The notes beneath the pieces are model-generated. The model saw nothing but the letters and a program-made list of their open reading frames with translations. It was not told where the DNA came from and did not search any database. A stretch of 64,000 nt of DNA from Streptomyces flavofungini (GTDB lineage Bacteria; Actinomycetota; Actinomycetes; Streptomycetales; Streptomycetaceae): positions 124,001-188,000 of the forward strand of contig NZ_BMVR01000013.1 in NCBI RefSeq assembly GCF_014650815.1, given 5' to 3'. Shown one piece after another: positions 42,601 through 49,203 of the stretch (position 1 is its first letter; every line of letters begins with the position of its first letter). The position numbers and the translations under genes are program-made.

Positions 42601-43674
42601 GGCGGTGTCGGCGGTGTCGGCGGCAATGTGTCGTCGTCGGTGTCCGGCCGGATCGAGGGCGGCAGTTCGACGCACAAGCTGGTGCTGTACGTCCGAGTGG
42701 CGCTGGCCGGTGGTGTGATGGCCATGGCCTGCTGGGGCTGGTTGCGCCGACGCGGGCACAAGTACCGCGAGGTGTCGCTGCTCGTCCTCACCTTCGTGCC
42801 GTTCCTCGGCTTCGGCATGCAGTCCTACGGCGGCGAGATGGCGCTGCGCGTCTTCATGTTCGCGCTGCCGGGCGCCGCGCTGCTCGCCGCGCTCGCGCTG
42901 TTCCCGCGCACCGGCGCCACCGCGAAGGAGCGCGACCGGGACAAGGTGAGCCTCGCGCCGCTCGCCGCGCTGCTCGCGGGCCTCGTCCTGGTGGGCGGCT
43001 TCCTGGTGGCGCGCTGGGGCAACGAGCCCTTCGAGCGGATCAGGACCGGCGAGGTCGCCGCCATGGACTACGTGTACGCGCACGACGACCCGACGGTGCG
43101 GCTGCTGTGGATGAGCAACGACACCGTCAACAACGTGACGCCCGCGATCCCCTGGGGAGAGCGGGACGCGGAGAAGGTCGAGTACGTGCCGACGCTCGCG
43201 CCGCCCGACCCGGTCCTGGTGTCCGGCCTGGTCAAGGCACTCAAGGACGCGGGCCCCCACTCGTACCTCATGATCAACCGCAGCCAGACCGTCTATCTGC
43301 AGATGGACACCGGCTATCCGGCGAACTGGGACACCCGCCTGGCCCGCAACCTCGACAAGCGCCCCGAGCTGAAGAAGGTCTACGCCAACGCCGACGCGAC
43401 GTTGTACGCCCTGCGCCAGCAGCCGGACGGCCCGGTCGCCAAGGCCGACCCGGGGGCCGTCGGCCCGAAGGTGACGTGGACGCCGTGGTCGGTGGTGGGC
43501 GCCCTCGCGGTGGTCGCGCTGATCGTGCTGCTCACGGCGCGCGAGGTCGTACGGGTCGCGGCGGCGCCCAGCGTGCGGCAGCAGCGGTGGCTGCAGAGCA
43601 GCTTCTGGTTCTCGCTGCCGCTGCTCGCGGTGTTCGTGGCGTCGCTGCTCCAACGGTTCCTGACGATGGCGTAG
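39613..43674 (+). CDS. Flippase fused to a polymerase/glycosyltransferase-like membrane domain
   Basis: A 1353-residue two-part membrane protein. Residues about 45-455 are a Wzx/MOP-superfamily polysaccharide flippase (ALMLNTGISGLLGLGFWLAA, AYFYIATTIGGTTNLLAINM, VFGQGYSEAATPLLRWFAVG). Residues about 456-688 are a disordered Pro/Ala/Ser/Thr-rich linker. Residues about 689-1353 are a second multi-helix domain with a large extracytoplasmic part (SGWVGQDYFSPQGFTYLLY, DYVYAHDDPTVRLLWMSND, PHSYLMINRSQTVYLQMDTG). It resembles Wzy or GT-C proteins in layout, but the family was not identified. The GTG start overlaps the deacetylase end. An internal ATG at 41248, preceded by GGGGGACGAC, could also give the second domain (808 residues) separately. 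Confidence 0.85.
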   Translation: MSDTTTAQAEVTGTDAKSGGTPPSGKCRRSRRMRLPGAGRDGDSPLFRNAYALMLNTGISGLLGLGFWLAAARYYSESAVGQGSAAIAAMKLLAGITAVTLMGALARFIPVAGRATGKLIFRTYAMSSVVVACAALTFLATLGLWGPSYRFLHGPVAGICFVGAVVAWSLLTLQDGVLTGLRNALWVPVGNTVFSVVKLGLLIVFAAAIPTAGVFVSWVAAIAFSVVPLGWLVFRRLVPRHVRATEGRTTPPSLREIGRFLAGDYTGSLCSLAVVYLVPVIVAAQVSSSDNAYFYIATTIGGTTNLLAINMGASLTVEGAHDPARLAANTRAALRRMARIMIPVCGILFVGAPYILHVFGQGYSEAATPLLRWFAVGALLRVVMETYFAVLRAQSRTSGLAWLQGLLCLLVLGLTLLLLPRMGLTGAGVAEISSLAVIVAIAAPKLYAITRAAPAADRAAPDGDLADLGTREVAATTTVELTPQRPGDPRNKERRRGPAWALRESLDSDTLQLAVQIDVEHQERRPDVRPGPTARGPVGAGKGDDMDGHRPTWSDRADRADAECRSEGFAGAAAPPNAESRPAAETPLAPTDLPVKEPWPTVADPKSPAVAVPPPPAGAPATPSGTTPPASTPPSTAGPSGTASPASVLPAARAAGSSAPPAQPDTSAPARPATAATPPPRTYPPHRKALVLGFLLLAALGLYWVPAFGLGEGDLDRMGGLGLISVLPLPTLVGAALLVGVFASLLWLERQHRWLLLLTLVATVVSLHALPAVIETEPRFATAWQHLGFIEYIDRTGTAVPDLDARWSWPGFFAAATFLAKACGVSDLTEVIRWWPTLVQLLYLAPMLLLTRSLRASWRAKWAGIWIFVLSGWVGQDYFSPQGFTYLLYLAFVAILLVWFRAPRVLWTKRRPGEAEVEPTSRRQQAVLLVVLVGLFAGTVPAHQLTPFVMLGVLTVLVLVRRCELRGLPLLCGVLVAVWLGFFAEPYWSGHFDELFGGVGGVGGNVSSSVSGRIEGGSSTHKLVLYVRVALAGGVMAMACWGWLRRRGHKYREVSLLVLTFVPFLGFGMQSYGGEMALRVFMFALPGAALLAALALFPRTGATAKERDRDKVSLAPLAALLAGLVLVGGFLVARWGNEPFERIRTGEVAAMDYVYAHDDPTVRLLWMSNDTVNNVTPAIPWGERDAEKVEYVPTLAPPDPVLVSGLVKALKDAGPHSYLMINRSQTVYLQMDTGYPANWDTRLARNLDKRPELKKVYANADATLYALRQQPDGPVAKADPGAVGPKVTWTPWSVVGALAVVALIVLLTAREVVRVAAAPSVRQQRWLQSSFWFSLPLLAVFVASLLQRFLTMA

Positions 43675-43752
43675 GACACGGTTCCCGACGAGGCGTGGGA
43701 CGAGGCGCGGGCGGTGTCCGTGGTGTGGCCGGGCGCGCGGCCGGAGGGGCTC

Positions 43753-43792
43753 ACGCGGTGAAGTGGTCACCGCGTCAGCCACTTCACCGCGT
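43753..43792. terminator. Perfect 14-bp hairpin between convergent genes
   Basis: ACGCGGTGAAGTGG (43753-43766) and CCACTTCACCGCGT (43779-43792) pair perfectly across a 12-nt loop. It lies after the flippase-fusion stop (43674) and includes the TGA of the convergent GH39 gene (43784-43786). It is therefore probably a bidirectional terminator. Confidence 0.75.
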
Positions 43793-43802
43793 CAGCCACT
43801 TC
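43769..43802. repeat. 17-bp tandem duplication over the GH39 stop codon
   Basis: ACCGCGTCAGCCACTTC occurs twice in direct succession (43769-43785 and 43786-43802). The copy at 43769-43785 completes the hairpin at 43753-43792 and carries a duplicate of the gene's last codons beyond the stop. It looks like a recent replication-slippage duplication. Confidence 0.8.
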
Positions 43803-45208
43803 ACCTCGTACCCGGCCATGTCGAACCGCTTGCCGTCGACCTTGGCGCTGATCTCGCGGTCGAGGGTGTTGACGACGAGCACGGCCTTGTCGTCGGCGAG
43901 CACGCGGACGTTGGGCGTGTCGTCCTCGGCGATCGGCACCTGCTCGTACCGGGTGCCGGGCGGGAACGCTTCCGAGAAGCGGGAGAGGAGTCGCAGCATG
44001 GGCCGTTCGCGGCCGCCGTCGGCGCGGGGCGTCGGGCTCCACAGGCAGCCCGCGCAGTCCCCGTCCCGCTTCTGCGGGTTCCAGTAGAAGCCGCTGGTCG
44101 CGCCGCCGCGCGCCATCGCCATCAGCCCGGAGGCGTGCACGGCGACGCGGTGCGCCTCGGACCAGTCGTCGCGGTTGTCCTGGGCGTCGCCCGGCTCCAC
44201 GTAGTACTCGGCCCACCACAGCGGCAGGCCGTCGGTCTGTTCGCGGACCCAGCGGCCGACGGCGGTGAGCTTGTCGGTGGCCCCGAACTCGTCGGGCAGC
44301 AGCTCGTCGTCCTCGGTGTAGCTGGCGCCGTCGACGACCACGAAGTCGGCGCCGTCCTTGTGCTCGTTCCAGTAGGCGAAGGCGTCGGCGGCACGCGGGT
44401 CGAGGCGGCCCCAGGGGCCCGCCACGGACTTCGACTCGCCTTCGGACCCGCGCGGGTCGAGGCTGTCCATCACCAGGTAGGGGCCGCCGACCTGGATGTC
44501 CTTGTTGACGTTCTTCAGGGCTTTGTAGACCAGGTTGTAGAGCTTGGTGTAGCCCTCGTAGTCCCAGCGGGCCGCGGCGGAGTTCCAGAAGCCCTTGAAC
44601 TCGTTCCAGACGATGAAGTGCCGCACGTCCGGATAGCGCTTGGCGACGGTCGCCGCCAGCGCGGCGTAGTCGTCGAAGTGCTCGGGCCGGGGCGCGGTCT
44701 CCAGGGAGTCCTGGCTCCAGTTCGTGTTGTCGGAGCCGGACTTGCCGCCCTTCATCCAGTCCGGGGCGCAGCACAGGGTCACGACCGGCGTGCCCTTGGT
44801 GGCGCGGATGAAGTCCATCCGGTGGTCCATCGCCTCGAAGTCGTAGCGCCCCTTGACCGGCTCGGGGTTGCCCGCGCCCCAGCCCATGACGTGCTGGATC
44901 TGCGGCAGCGGGCGCGGCTGGTCGGCGAGCAGCTCCTGGACGCGCCCGACGGCCGCGTCGTCCCCTTCGTTGGCGCTGTACTGCGTGTGGGTGAAGCCCC
45001 AGCCGACCTCGGGCCGTGCCTCGCCGTGCGTCGGGGCGGGTGTGCCGTACACCTTGTCGCCGTCCGGAGTCGTGCCCGCCGTGCTGCCGCGCTCCCCGTC
45101 CGGGAGCGTGAGCATGGTCAGGACCAGGGCCAGCGCGGCCAGACCCACGCCGACGAGGGCGGTGAGACGCCACCGCCGTGCATCCGCTTGCCACCCATGA
45201 CGTCCCAT
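43784..45208 (-). CDS. Membrane-anchored GH39-like glycoside hydrolase
   Basis: A 474-residue clan-A hydrolase anchored by an N-terminal helix (LTALVGVGLAALALVLTMLTL) as a signal anchor. The probable catalytic acid Glu is about residue 202 in FIVWNEFKGFW. The nucleophile Glu is about 334 in LPLWWAEYYV. Other parts fit the beta/alpha barrel (TPVVTLCCAPDWMKGG, SGFYWNPQKRDGDC). GH39 contains beta-xylosidases, and PslG, the hydrolase of Pseudomonas Psl exopolysaccharide, is a GH39 relative. Its position opposite a polysaccharide cluster suggests that it trims or clears that polymer. ATG 45208 is preferred; a GTG at 45271 is in frame. Ribosome sites are weak. Confidence 0.88.
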   Translation of the reverse strand: MGRHGWQADARRWRLTALVGVGLAALALVLTMLTLPDGERGSTAGTTPDGDKVYGTPAPTHGEARPEVGWGFTHTQYSANEGDDAAVGRVQELLADQPRPLPQIQHVMGWGAGNPEPVKGRYDFEAMDHRMDFIRATKGTPVVTLCCAPDWMKGGKSGSDNTNWSQDSLETAPRPEHFDDYAALAATVAKRYPDVRHFIVWNEFKGFWNSAAARWDYEGYTKLYNLVYKALKNVNKDIQVGGPYLVMDSLDPRGSEGESKSVAGPWGRLDPRAADAFAYWNEHKDGADFVVVDGASYTEDDELLPDEFGATDKLTAVGRWVREQTDGLPLWWAEYYVEPGDAQDNRDDWSEAHRVAVHASGLMAMARGGATSGFYWNPQKRDGDCAGCLWSPTPRADGGRERPMLRLLSRFSEAFPPGTRYEQVPIAEDDTPNVRVLADDKAVLVVNTLDREISAKVDGKRFDMAGYEVKWLTR

Positions 45209-45320
45209 CGACGGCCAGACTAGCGGCGCGCCCTCGCGGTGGGGGCGGTTCCGCTCGACAGCCGGCTTCACGGCGCGCGGGGTGACGCACTGGGGAAACC
45301 GCGTGCACGAGGGCGCACCC

Positions 45321-46433
45321 GTGACGGATCATGGCGGCATGTCTGCGAACCTTAAGGACGCCCTGCCGATCCGGCTCAACGTCGACGACAGCGACTCCCC
45401 GTCCGACGTCGTGGACGCGCTGTTCCTCGGCCGCTTCGCGACGGGCGAGCAGCCGTTCTCGCACAGCGCCAACATCGACCGCGTCAAGCCGGGCTCCGCG
45501 CTGCTCCCGCCCGGCGCGACGGTGCTGCGGGCCGCCCGCGACGACGACCGCAGCGCCACGCTCGCCGAGGGCGAGGGCTGGACGCTGCTCGTGTCCCGCT
45601 GGAACCGCGGCGCGGACGTCACGGTCACGGCCACCACCGCCGAGCTCGCCGAGCAGGTGCTCAAGGAGGCCACGGACGGGGCGCAGGACGACCCCGAGCC
45701 GCAGCCGGAGAACGTCACCATGGGGTTCTGGTACGTCTCGCCGCGGCGCGGGCCGCACCGCACCACCCGGCAGATCTCCGCGGGCACGTGGGACGAGGTG
45801 CGGGAGAACTACACCGCGCCGGTGGCCGACGCCATGGACAAGCTGATGAAGACCACACCGGAGGACATCTCCGGGCGCCTCCTGCTCCTGCACGGGCCGC
45901 CCGGCACCGGCAAGACGTCCGCGCTGCGCACGCTCGCGCGGTCCTGGCGCGACTGGTGCCAGGTGGACTGCGTCCTCGATCCGGAGCGGCTGTTCACCGA
46001 CGTCGGCTATCTGATGGACATCGCCATCGGGGAGGACGACGGTACGGCGAAGGGGCGGTGGCGGCTGCTGCTTCTGGAGGACTGCGACGAACTGATCCGG
46101 GGCGAGGCCAAGCACACGGCGGGGCAGGCGCTGTCCCGGCTCCTCAACCTCACGGACGGGCTGCTCGGGCAGGGCCGCAACGTCCTCGTCGGTGTCACCA
46201 CCAACGAGGACCTGGAGCGGCTCCACCCGGCCGTGGTCCGTCCGGGTCGCTGCCTCGCCCGCATCGAGGTCGGGCCCCTCACGCTCCCCGAGTCCGTCGA
46301 CTGGCTCGGCACCTCGGACGGGGTTCCGCGCGAGGGCGCGACGCTGGCCGAGTTGTACGCGCTGCGGCGGGGGTCGTCACCGACCTCGCTCCCGTCCGCC
46401 CGGGACGGGGCCGACGCGGGCCTGTACCTCTAG
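45321..46433 (+). CDS. DUF5925-type protein with AAA ATPase domain
   Basis: A 370-residue protein. The N-terminal 150 residues (IRLNVDDSDSPSDVVDALFL, WTLLVSRWNRGADVTVTAT) match the DUF5925 region known from actinomycetes. The second half is an AAA ATPase with Walker A GPPGTGKTS, Walker B RLLLLEDCDEL, and a sensor/arginine-finger region VLVGVTTNEDL...RPGRCLARIE. It is cytoplasmic. GTG 45321 has GAGGG 7 nt upstream; ATG 45339 (MSANLKDALP) is the alternative. It is divergent from the GH39 gene. The function is unknown; a protein-remodelling role is generic for the fold. Confidence 0.87.
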   Translation: MTDHGGMSANLKDALPIRLNVDDSDSPSDVVDALFLGRFATGEQPFSHSANIDRVKPGSALLPPGATVLRAARDDDRSATLAEGEGWTLLVSRWNRGADVTVTATTAELAEQVLKEATDGAQDDPEPQPENVTMGFWYVSPRRGPHRTTRQISAGTWDEVRENYTAPVADAMDKLMKTTPEDISGRLLLLHGPPGTGKTSALRTLARSWRDWCQVDCVLDPERLFTDVGYLMDIAIGEDDGTAKGRWRLLLLEDCDELIRGEAKHTAGQALSRLLNLTDGLLGQGRNVLVGVTTNEDLERLHPAVVRPGRCLARIEVGPLTLPESVDWLGTSDGVPREGATLAELYALRRGSSPTSLPSARDGADAGLYL

Positions 46434-46469
46434 GCAGCCGCCCGACCCCGCCCGGAGGCGCACCCGGGT

Positions 46470-46862
46470 TCAGCCGGCGGAGCCGTACGCCGCGCGCAGC
46501 GCGTCCCGCACGGCGGCCCCGGCGTCCTCCTCGGAGAGGCCGAGGCGCCGGACCCGCTCCGCGTAGGCCTGCGCGGCCGCGGCCGCGCCCCGGGCGGCCG
46601 CGTCCCCCGCCGCGGCCACGAACGTCCCGTTGCGCCCCCGGGTCTCGATCACCCCGTCCTCCTCCAGCGCCCGATACGCCTTGGCGACGGTGTTCGCGGC
46701 CAGGCCGAGCCCCTCGGCAAGCCCCCGCACGGTGGGCAGCTTGTACCCCACCGGCAGGCTCCCGGCCCGCGCCTGCGCGGCGATCTGCGCCCGCACCTGC
46801 TCGTACGGCGCGGCCACGGCCCGCCCCTCCGCACCCTCATCGATCACGATCTTCAGCGTCAC
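46470..46862 (-). CDS. Short GntR (YtrA-type) regulator
   Basis: A 130-residue GntR protein with a winged helix (PYEQVRAQIAAQARAGSLPV, LPTVRGLAEGLGLAANTVAK, YRALEEDGVIETRGRNGTFV) followed by only two helices, the hallmark of the YtrA subfamily that usually controls ABC transporters. No transporter is adjacent. It is divergent from the acetyltransferase at 46936 with 73 bp between starts and could control it. The GTG at 46862 gives the family N-terminus; there is a weak GGGAC site upstream. Confidence 0.9.
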   Translation of the reverse strand: MTLKIVIDEGAEGRAVAAPYEQVRAQIAAQARAGSLPVGYKLPTVRGLAEGLGLAANTVAKAYRALEEDGVIETRGRNGTFVAAAGDAAARGAAAAAQAYAERVRRLGLSEEDAGAAVRDALRAAYGSAG

Positions 46863-46935
46863 GCAGCGATTGTCCCGCACCCCGCCCGGGAAAAAGGAGA
46901 GGCGGCTCCCGCGCACCCCGACTACCGTCCGGCTC

Positions 46936-47868
46936 ATGACAGAAGTCCTGGTCCGCGCCCTGCGCCCCACCGACCCGGCGGACACCTCGGCGTTCGCGGC
47001 GGTCCGCCGCGTCTGCGTGCCCGCCATGCTGGCCACGTCCGCGTCCGTGGCGTTCGACGCGGCGCACGCCCATCCCGACGCGCACTACCGGCAGTTGGTC
47101 GCGGAGGCCGACGGGGAGGTGATCGGCACCGCGCAGACCGGTATGGCGTACGACAGCCCGGAGCCGGGCCAGAGCTTCGCGAACGTCTACGTCCATCCGG
47201 GGCACCGGGGCGTCGGCGCGGGCTCGCTGCTCGTCCGCACGGCGGAGGAGTACCTGGCGGGCAAGGGCGCGACGACCGTGTACTCCTGGGTCCTGGACAC
47301 CGAGGAGAACCGCGCGTTCGCCGCGCACCGCGGCTATCGCGCGAGCCGCTCCGCGCACTTCCTCCGCCTCGACCTGGCGAACGGCGAGCTGCCGCCGCTG
47401 GCGGCGGCCCCGCCCGGCGTGGAGCTGCGCAGCGGCGCCGAGTTCGCCGCCGACCCGCGCCCGCTGTTCGACCTGGACGCCGAGACGGTCGCGGACGAAC
47501 CGAGCGACGTGGCGGCAGAGTTCACCGACTACGAGCACTGGCTGGCCGAGACCTGGCACCACCCCCTGGTGAGCCAGGAGCTGACGACGGTGGCCGTGGT
47601 GGACGGGCGGCCCGCGGCGTTCAGCCTGGCGCGCACGGACGACGCGTCGCGGTACGCGAGCGGGATGACGGGCACCGCGCGGGCGCACCGCGGGCGGGGG
47701 CTCGCCAAGCTGGCGAAGAACGACTCGCTGCACCGGGCGCGGGCCGCCGGGTGCACGGAGGCGTTCACCGGCAACGACGCGGGCAACGAGCCGATGCTCG
47801 CGATCAACAAGTGGTTCGGGTACGACATCTGTGACACGGAGGTACGTCATGTCCGCAGCCTCGGCTGA
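46936..47868 (+). CDS. GNAT acetyltransferase with two GNAT repeats
   Basis: A 310-residue protein with two GNAT units. The first has the acetyl-CoA loop in VYVHPGHRGVGAGSLLVRTA. The second has TGTARAHRGRGLAKLAKNDSL followed by GNDAGNEPMLAINKWFGY, a pattern typical of mycothiol-synthase-like double GNATs. It is probably a small-molecule acetyltransferase of unknown substrate. ATG 46936 has no obvious ribosome site, so a leaderless transcript is possible. Its last 20 bp overlap the DUF402 gene, indicating cotranscription. Confidence 0.9.
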   Translation: MTEVLVRALRPTDPADTSAFAAVRRVCVPAMLATSASVAFDAAHAHPDAHYRQLVAEADGEVIGTAQTGMAYDSPEPGQSFANVYVHPGHRGVGAGSLLVRTAEEYLAGKGATTVYSWVLDTEENRAFAAHRGYRASRSAHFLRLDLANGELPPLAAAPPGVELRSGAEFAADPRPLFDLDAETVADEPSDVAAEFTDYEHWLAETWHHPLVSQELTTVAVVDGRPAAFSLARTDDASRYASGMTGTARAHRGRGLAKLAKNDSLHRARAAGCTEAFTGNDAGNEPMLAINKWFGYDICDTEVRHVRSLG

Positions 47869-48358
47869 CCGGTCCGACGCCGTCGAGGTCGTCCTCCGCA
47901 AGGCGGGCCGCACGAAGATCCGCTATCCGGCGCGGCTGCTCTCGGACGACGGCACCCGCGTCACCGTGCGGGCGCCCTGGGCGGGCGCGGGCGTACGGGA
48001 CTTCGGGTTCGTCCGCTTCGAGCCCGGCGACGTGTTCGTCGAGCACTTCTGGCGGGACCGCTGGTACGCCGTCAAGGAGGTGTACGCGGCGGACGGGTCC
48101 CTCAAGGGCTGGTACTGCGACGTGACCCGCCCCGCCGTACGCGAGGACGCCGTCCTGACGGTGGAGGACCTGGACCTCGACCTCTGGTGCTCGGCGGACG
48201 GCACCGCCGTCCTCCGCCTGGACGAGGACGAGTTCGCCGCGAGCGCCCTCCCCGCCACGGACCCGGCCGCGGCGGCCGCGGCCATGGCGGCCCTGGACGA
48301 CCTGGAACTGCTGGCCAAGGAGGGCGGCCACTTCCCGCGCACCCACCCGGCGCCGTGA
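47849..48358 (+). CDS. DUF402 (FomD-like) protein
   Basis: A 169-residue protein of the DUF402 family, whose characterised members are FomD (hydrolysis of a cytidylyl fosfomycin precursor) and nucleotide phosphatases. The conserved block RFEPGDVFVEHFWRDRWYAVKEVYAADGSLKGWYCDVTRPA, cited here as EHFWRDRWYAVKEVY and LKGWYCDVTRPA, and the later acidic LDLDLWCSADG and DEDEF residues fit metal binding. ATG 47849 follows GGAGGT ideally. It overlaps the acetyltransferase gene by 20 bp. The Ala/Asp-rich C-terminus is normal for the family. Confidence 0.9.
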   Translation: MSAASADRSDAVEVVLRKAGRTKIRYPARLLSDDGTRVTVRAPWAGAGVRDFGFVRFEPGDVFVEHFWRDRWYAVKEVYAADGSLKGWYCDVTRPAVREDAVLTVEDLDLDLWCSADGTAVLRLDEDEFAASALPATDPAAAAAAMAALDDLELLAKEGGHFPRTHPAP

Positions 48359-48515
48359 TCCGGCACGCCGACGCGGGCTGCAAAGGTCAGGCGCCGATCG
48401 TGACACCCGCCACTGACAAGCGGCCCGCGATGAGAAACGCTCCCCGGACTGGTCTACCGCTGTGTCACCGAGCTCTTCGGTGGGTACGGCAGGACGGGTA
48501 GGCAGGGAGGCCGTC

Positions 48516-48665
48516 ATGCGCCGAGTGACCGTGCACAAGACCGTCGAGAAGTCCGCGCGCCGCGCGAGGGAGAGCCGGGAGGCCCGCGAGGGCACCGAGC
48601 GGCTGCCCCGGGAGCGCCCCGAGGTCCGCAGAGACGTCCTGCGCGTCTGGTGGCCCGCCGAGTAG
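48516..48665 (+). CDS. Possible small basic protein, 49 residues
   Basis: ATG 48516 is preceded by GGGAGG at 5 nt. The frame encodes an Arg/Glu-rich, highly charged peptide starting MRRVTVHKTVEKSARRAR and ending VLRVWWPAE. The codon third positions are mostly G/C. No homologue was recognised. The good ribosome site and composition favour a real gene, but a chance frame cannot be excluded. It stands alone between the DUF402 gene and the convergent acetyltransferase. Confidence 0.45.
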   Translation: MRRVTVHKTVEKSARRARESREAREGTERLPRERPEVRRDVLRVWWPAE

Positions 48666-48711
48666 CCGCCCGCGGCTCCCGGAGCGCTCCAGGGTCCGCG
48701 AGGGCCCGCTC

Positions 48712-49203
48712 TCAGTCCGTGAGCCGCTTGCGGTAGTGGAACCGGTCGTAGATGCCCTCTACGCGCCGCTCCACGAAGTCGTAGCCGAACCGGGGATAGA
48801 TCTTCTGGTTCTCCCACATCATGGCGTTGGTGTAGAGCCGGATCTCGGGCAGGCCGAGGGCGCGGGCGTGCGCCTCGACGAAATCGAGGAGGACGCGCCC
48901 GAGGCCCTGCCCGGCGGCGTCGGGGTGGACGGCGATGTTGTCCAGGTAGAGGTGGTCCTCGTGGGCGTACAGGACCACGAGGCCGACGACTGTGCCCGCT
49001 GCGTCCACGGCGACGTGCACCCGCCCCGCCGCCACGTTGCCGGCGTGGTCCGACTCCATGGGGGCGGGGATGCGGCCGATGCGGTCGATGTAGTGGTGGT
49101 ACGCCGCGTCGGTGATCGCCTTCACGACGGGGACGTCGGCGGCTTCGGCGCGGCGGAGGGTGTGCGTGCCGGGGGCATCGGCCTCGTTGGTCCTGTCTGT
49201 CAT
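48712..49203 (-). CDS. GNAT acetyltransferase coupled to the tct operon
   Basis: A 163-residue GNAT protein with the acetyl-CoA loop in IAVHPDAAGQGLGRVLLDFVE and the C-terminal strand RLYTNAMMWENQKIYPRFGY. The substrate is unknown. Its ATG overlaps the TctA stop codon (ATGA), so it is the fourth gene of the tctC-tctB-tctA operon and is made in step with the transporter. Modification of the transporter or of an imported compound is a guess. The unassigned stretch before the small gene at 48516 is short. Confidence 0.92.
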   Translation of the reverse strand: MTDRTNEADAPGTHTLRRAEAADVPVVKAITDAAYHHYIDRIGRIPAPMESDHAGNVAAGRVHVAVDAAGTVVGLVVLYAHEDHLYLDNIAVHPDAAGQGLGRVLLDFVEAHARALGLPEIRLYTNAMMWENQKIYPRFGYDFVERRVEGIYDRFHYRKRLTD

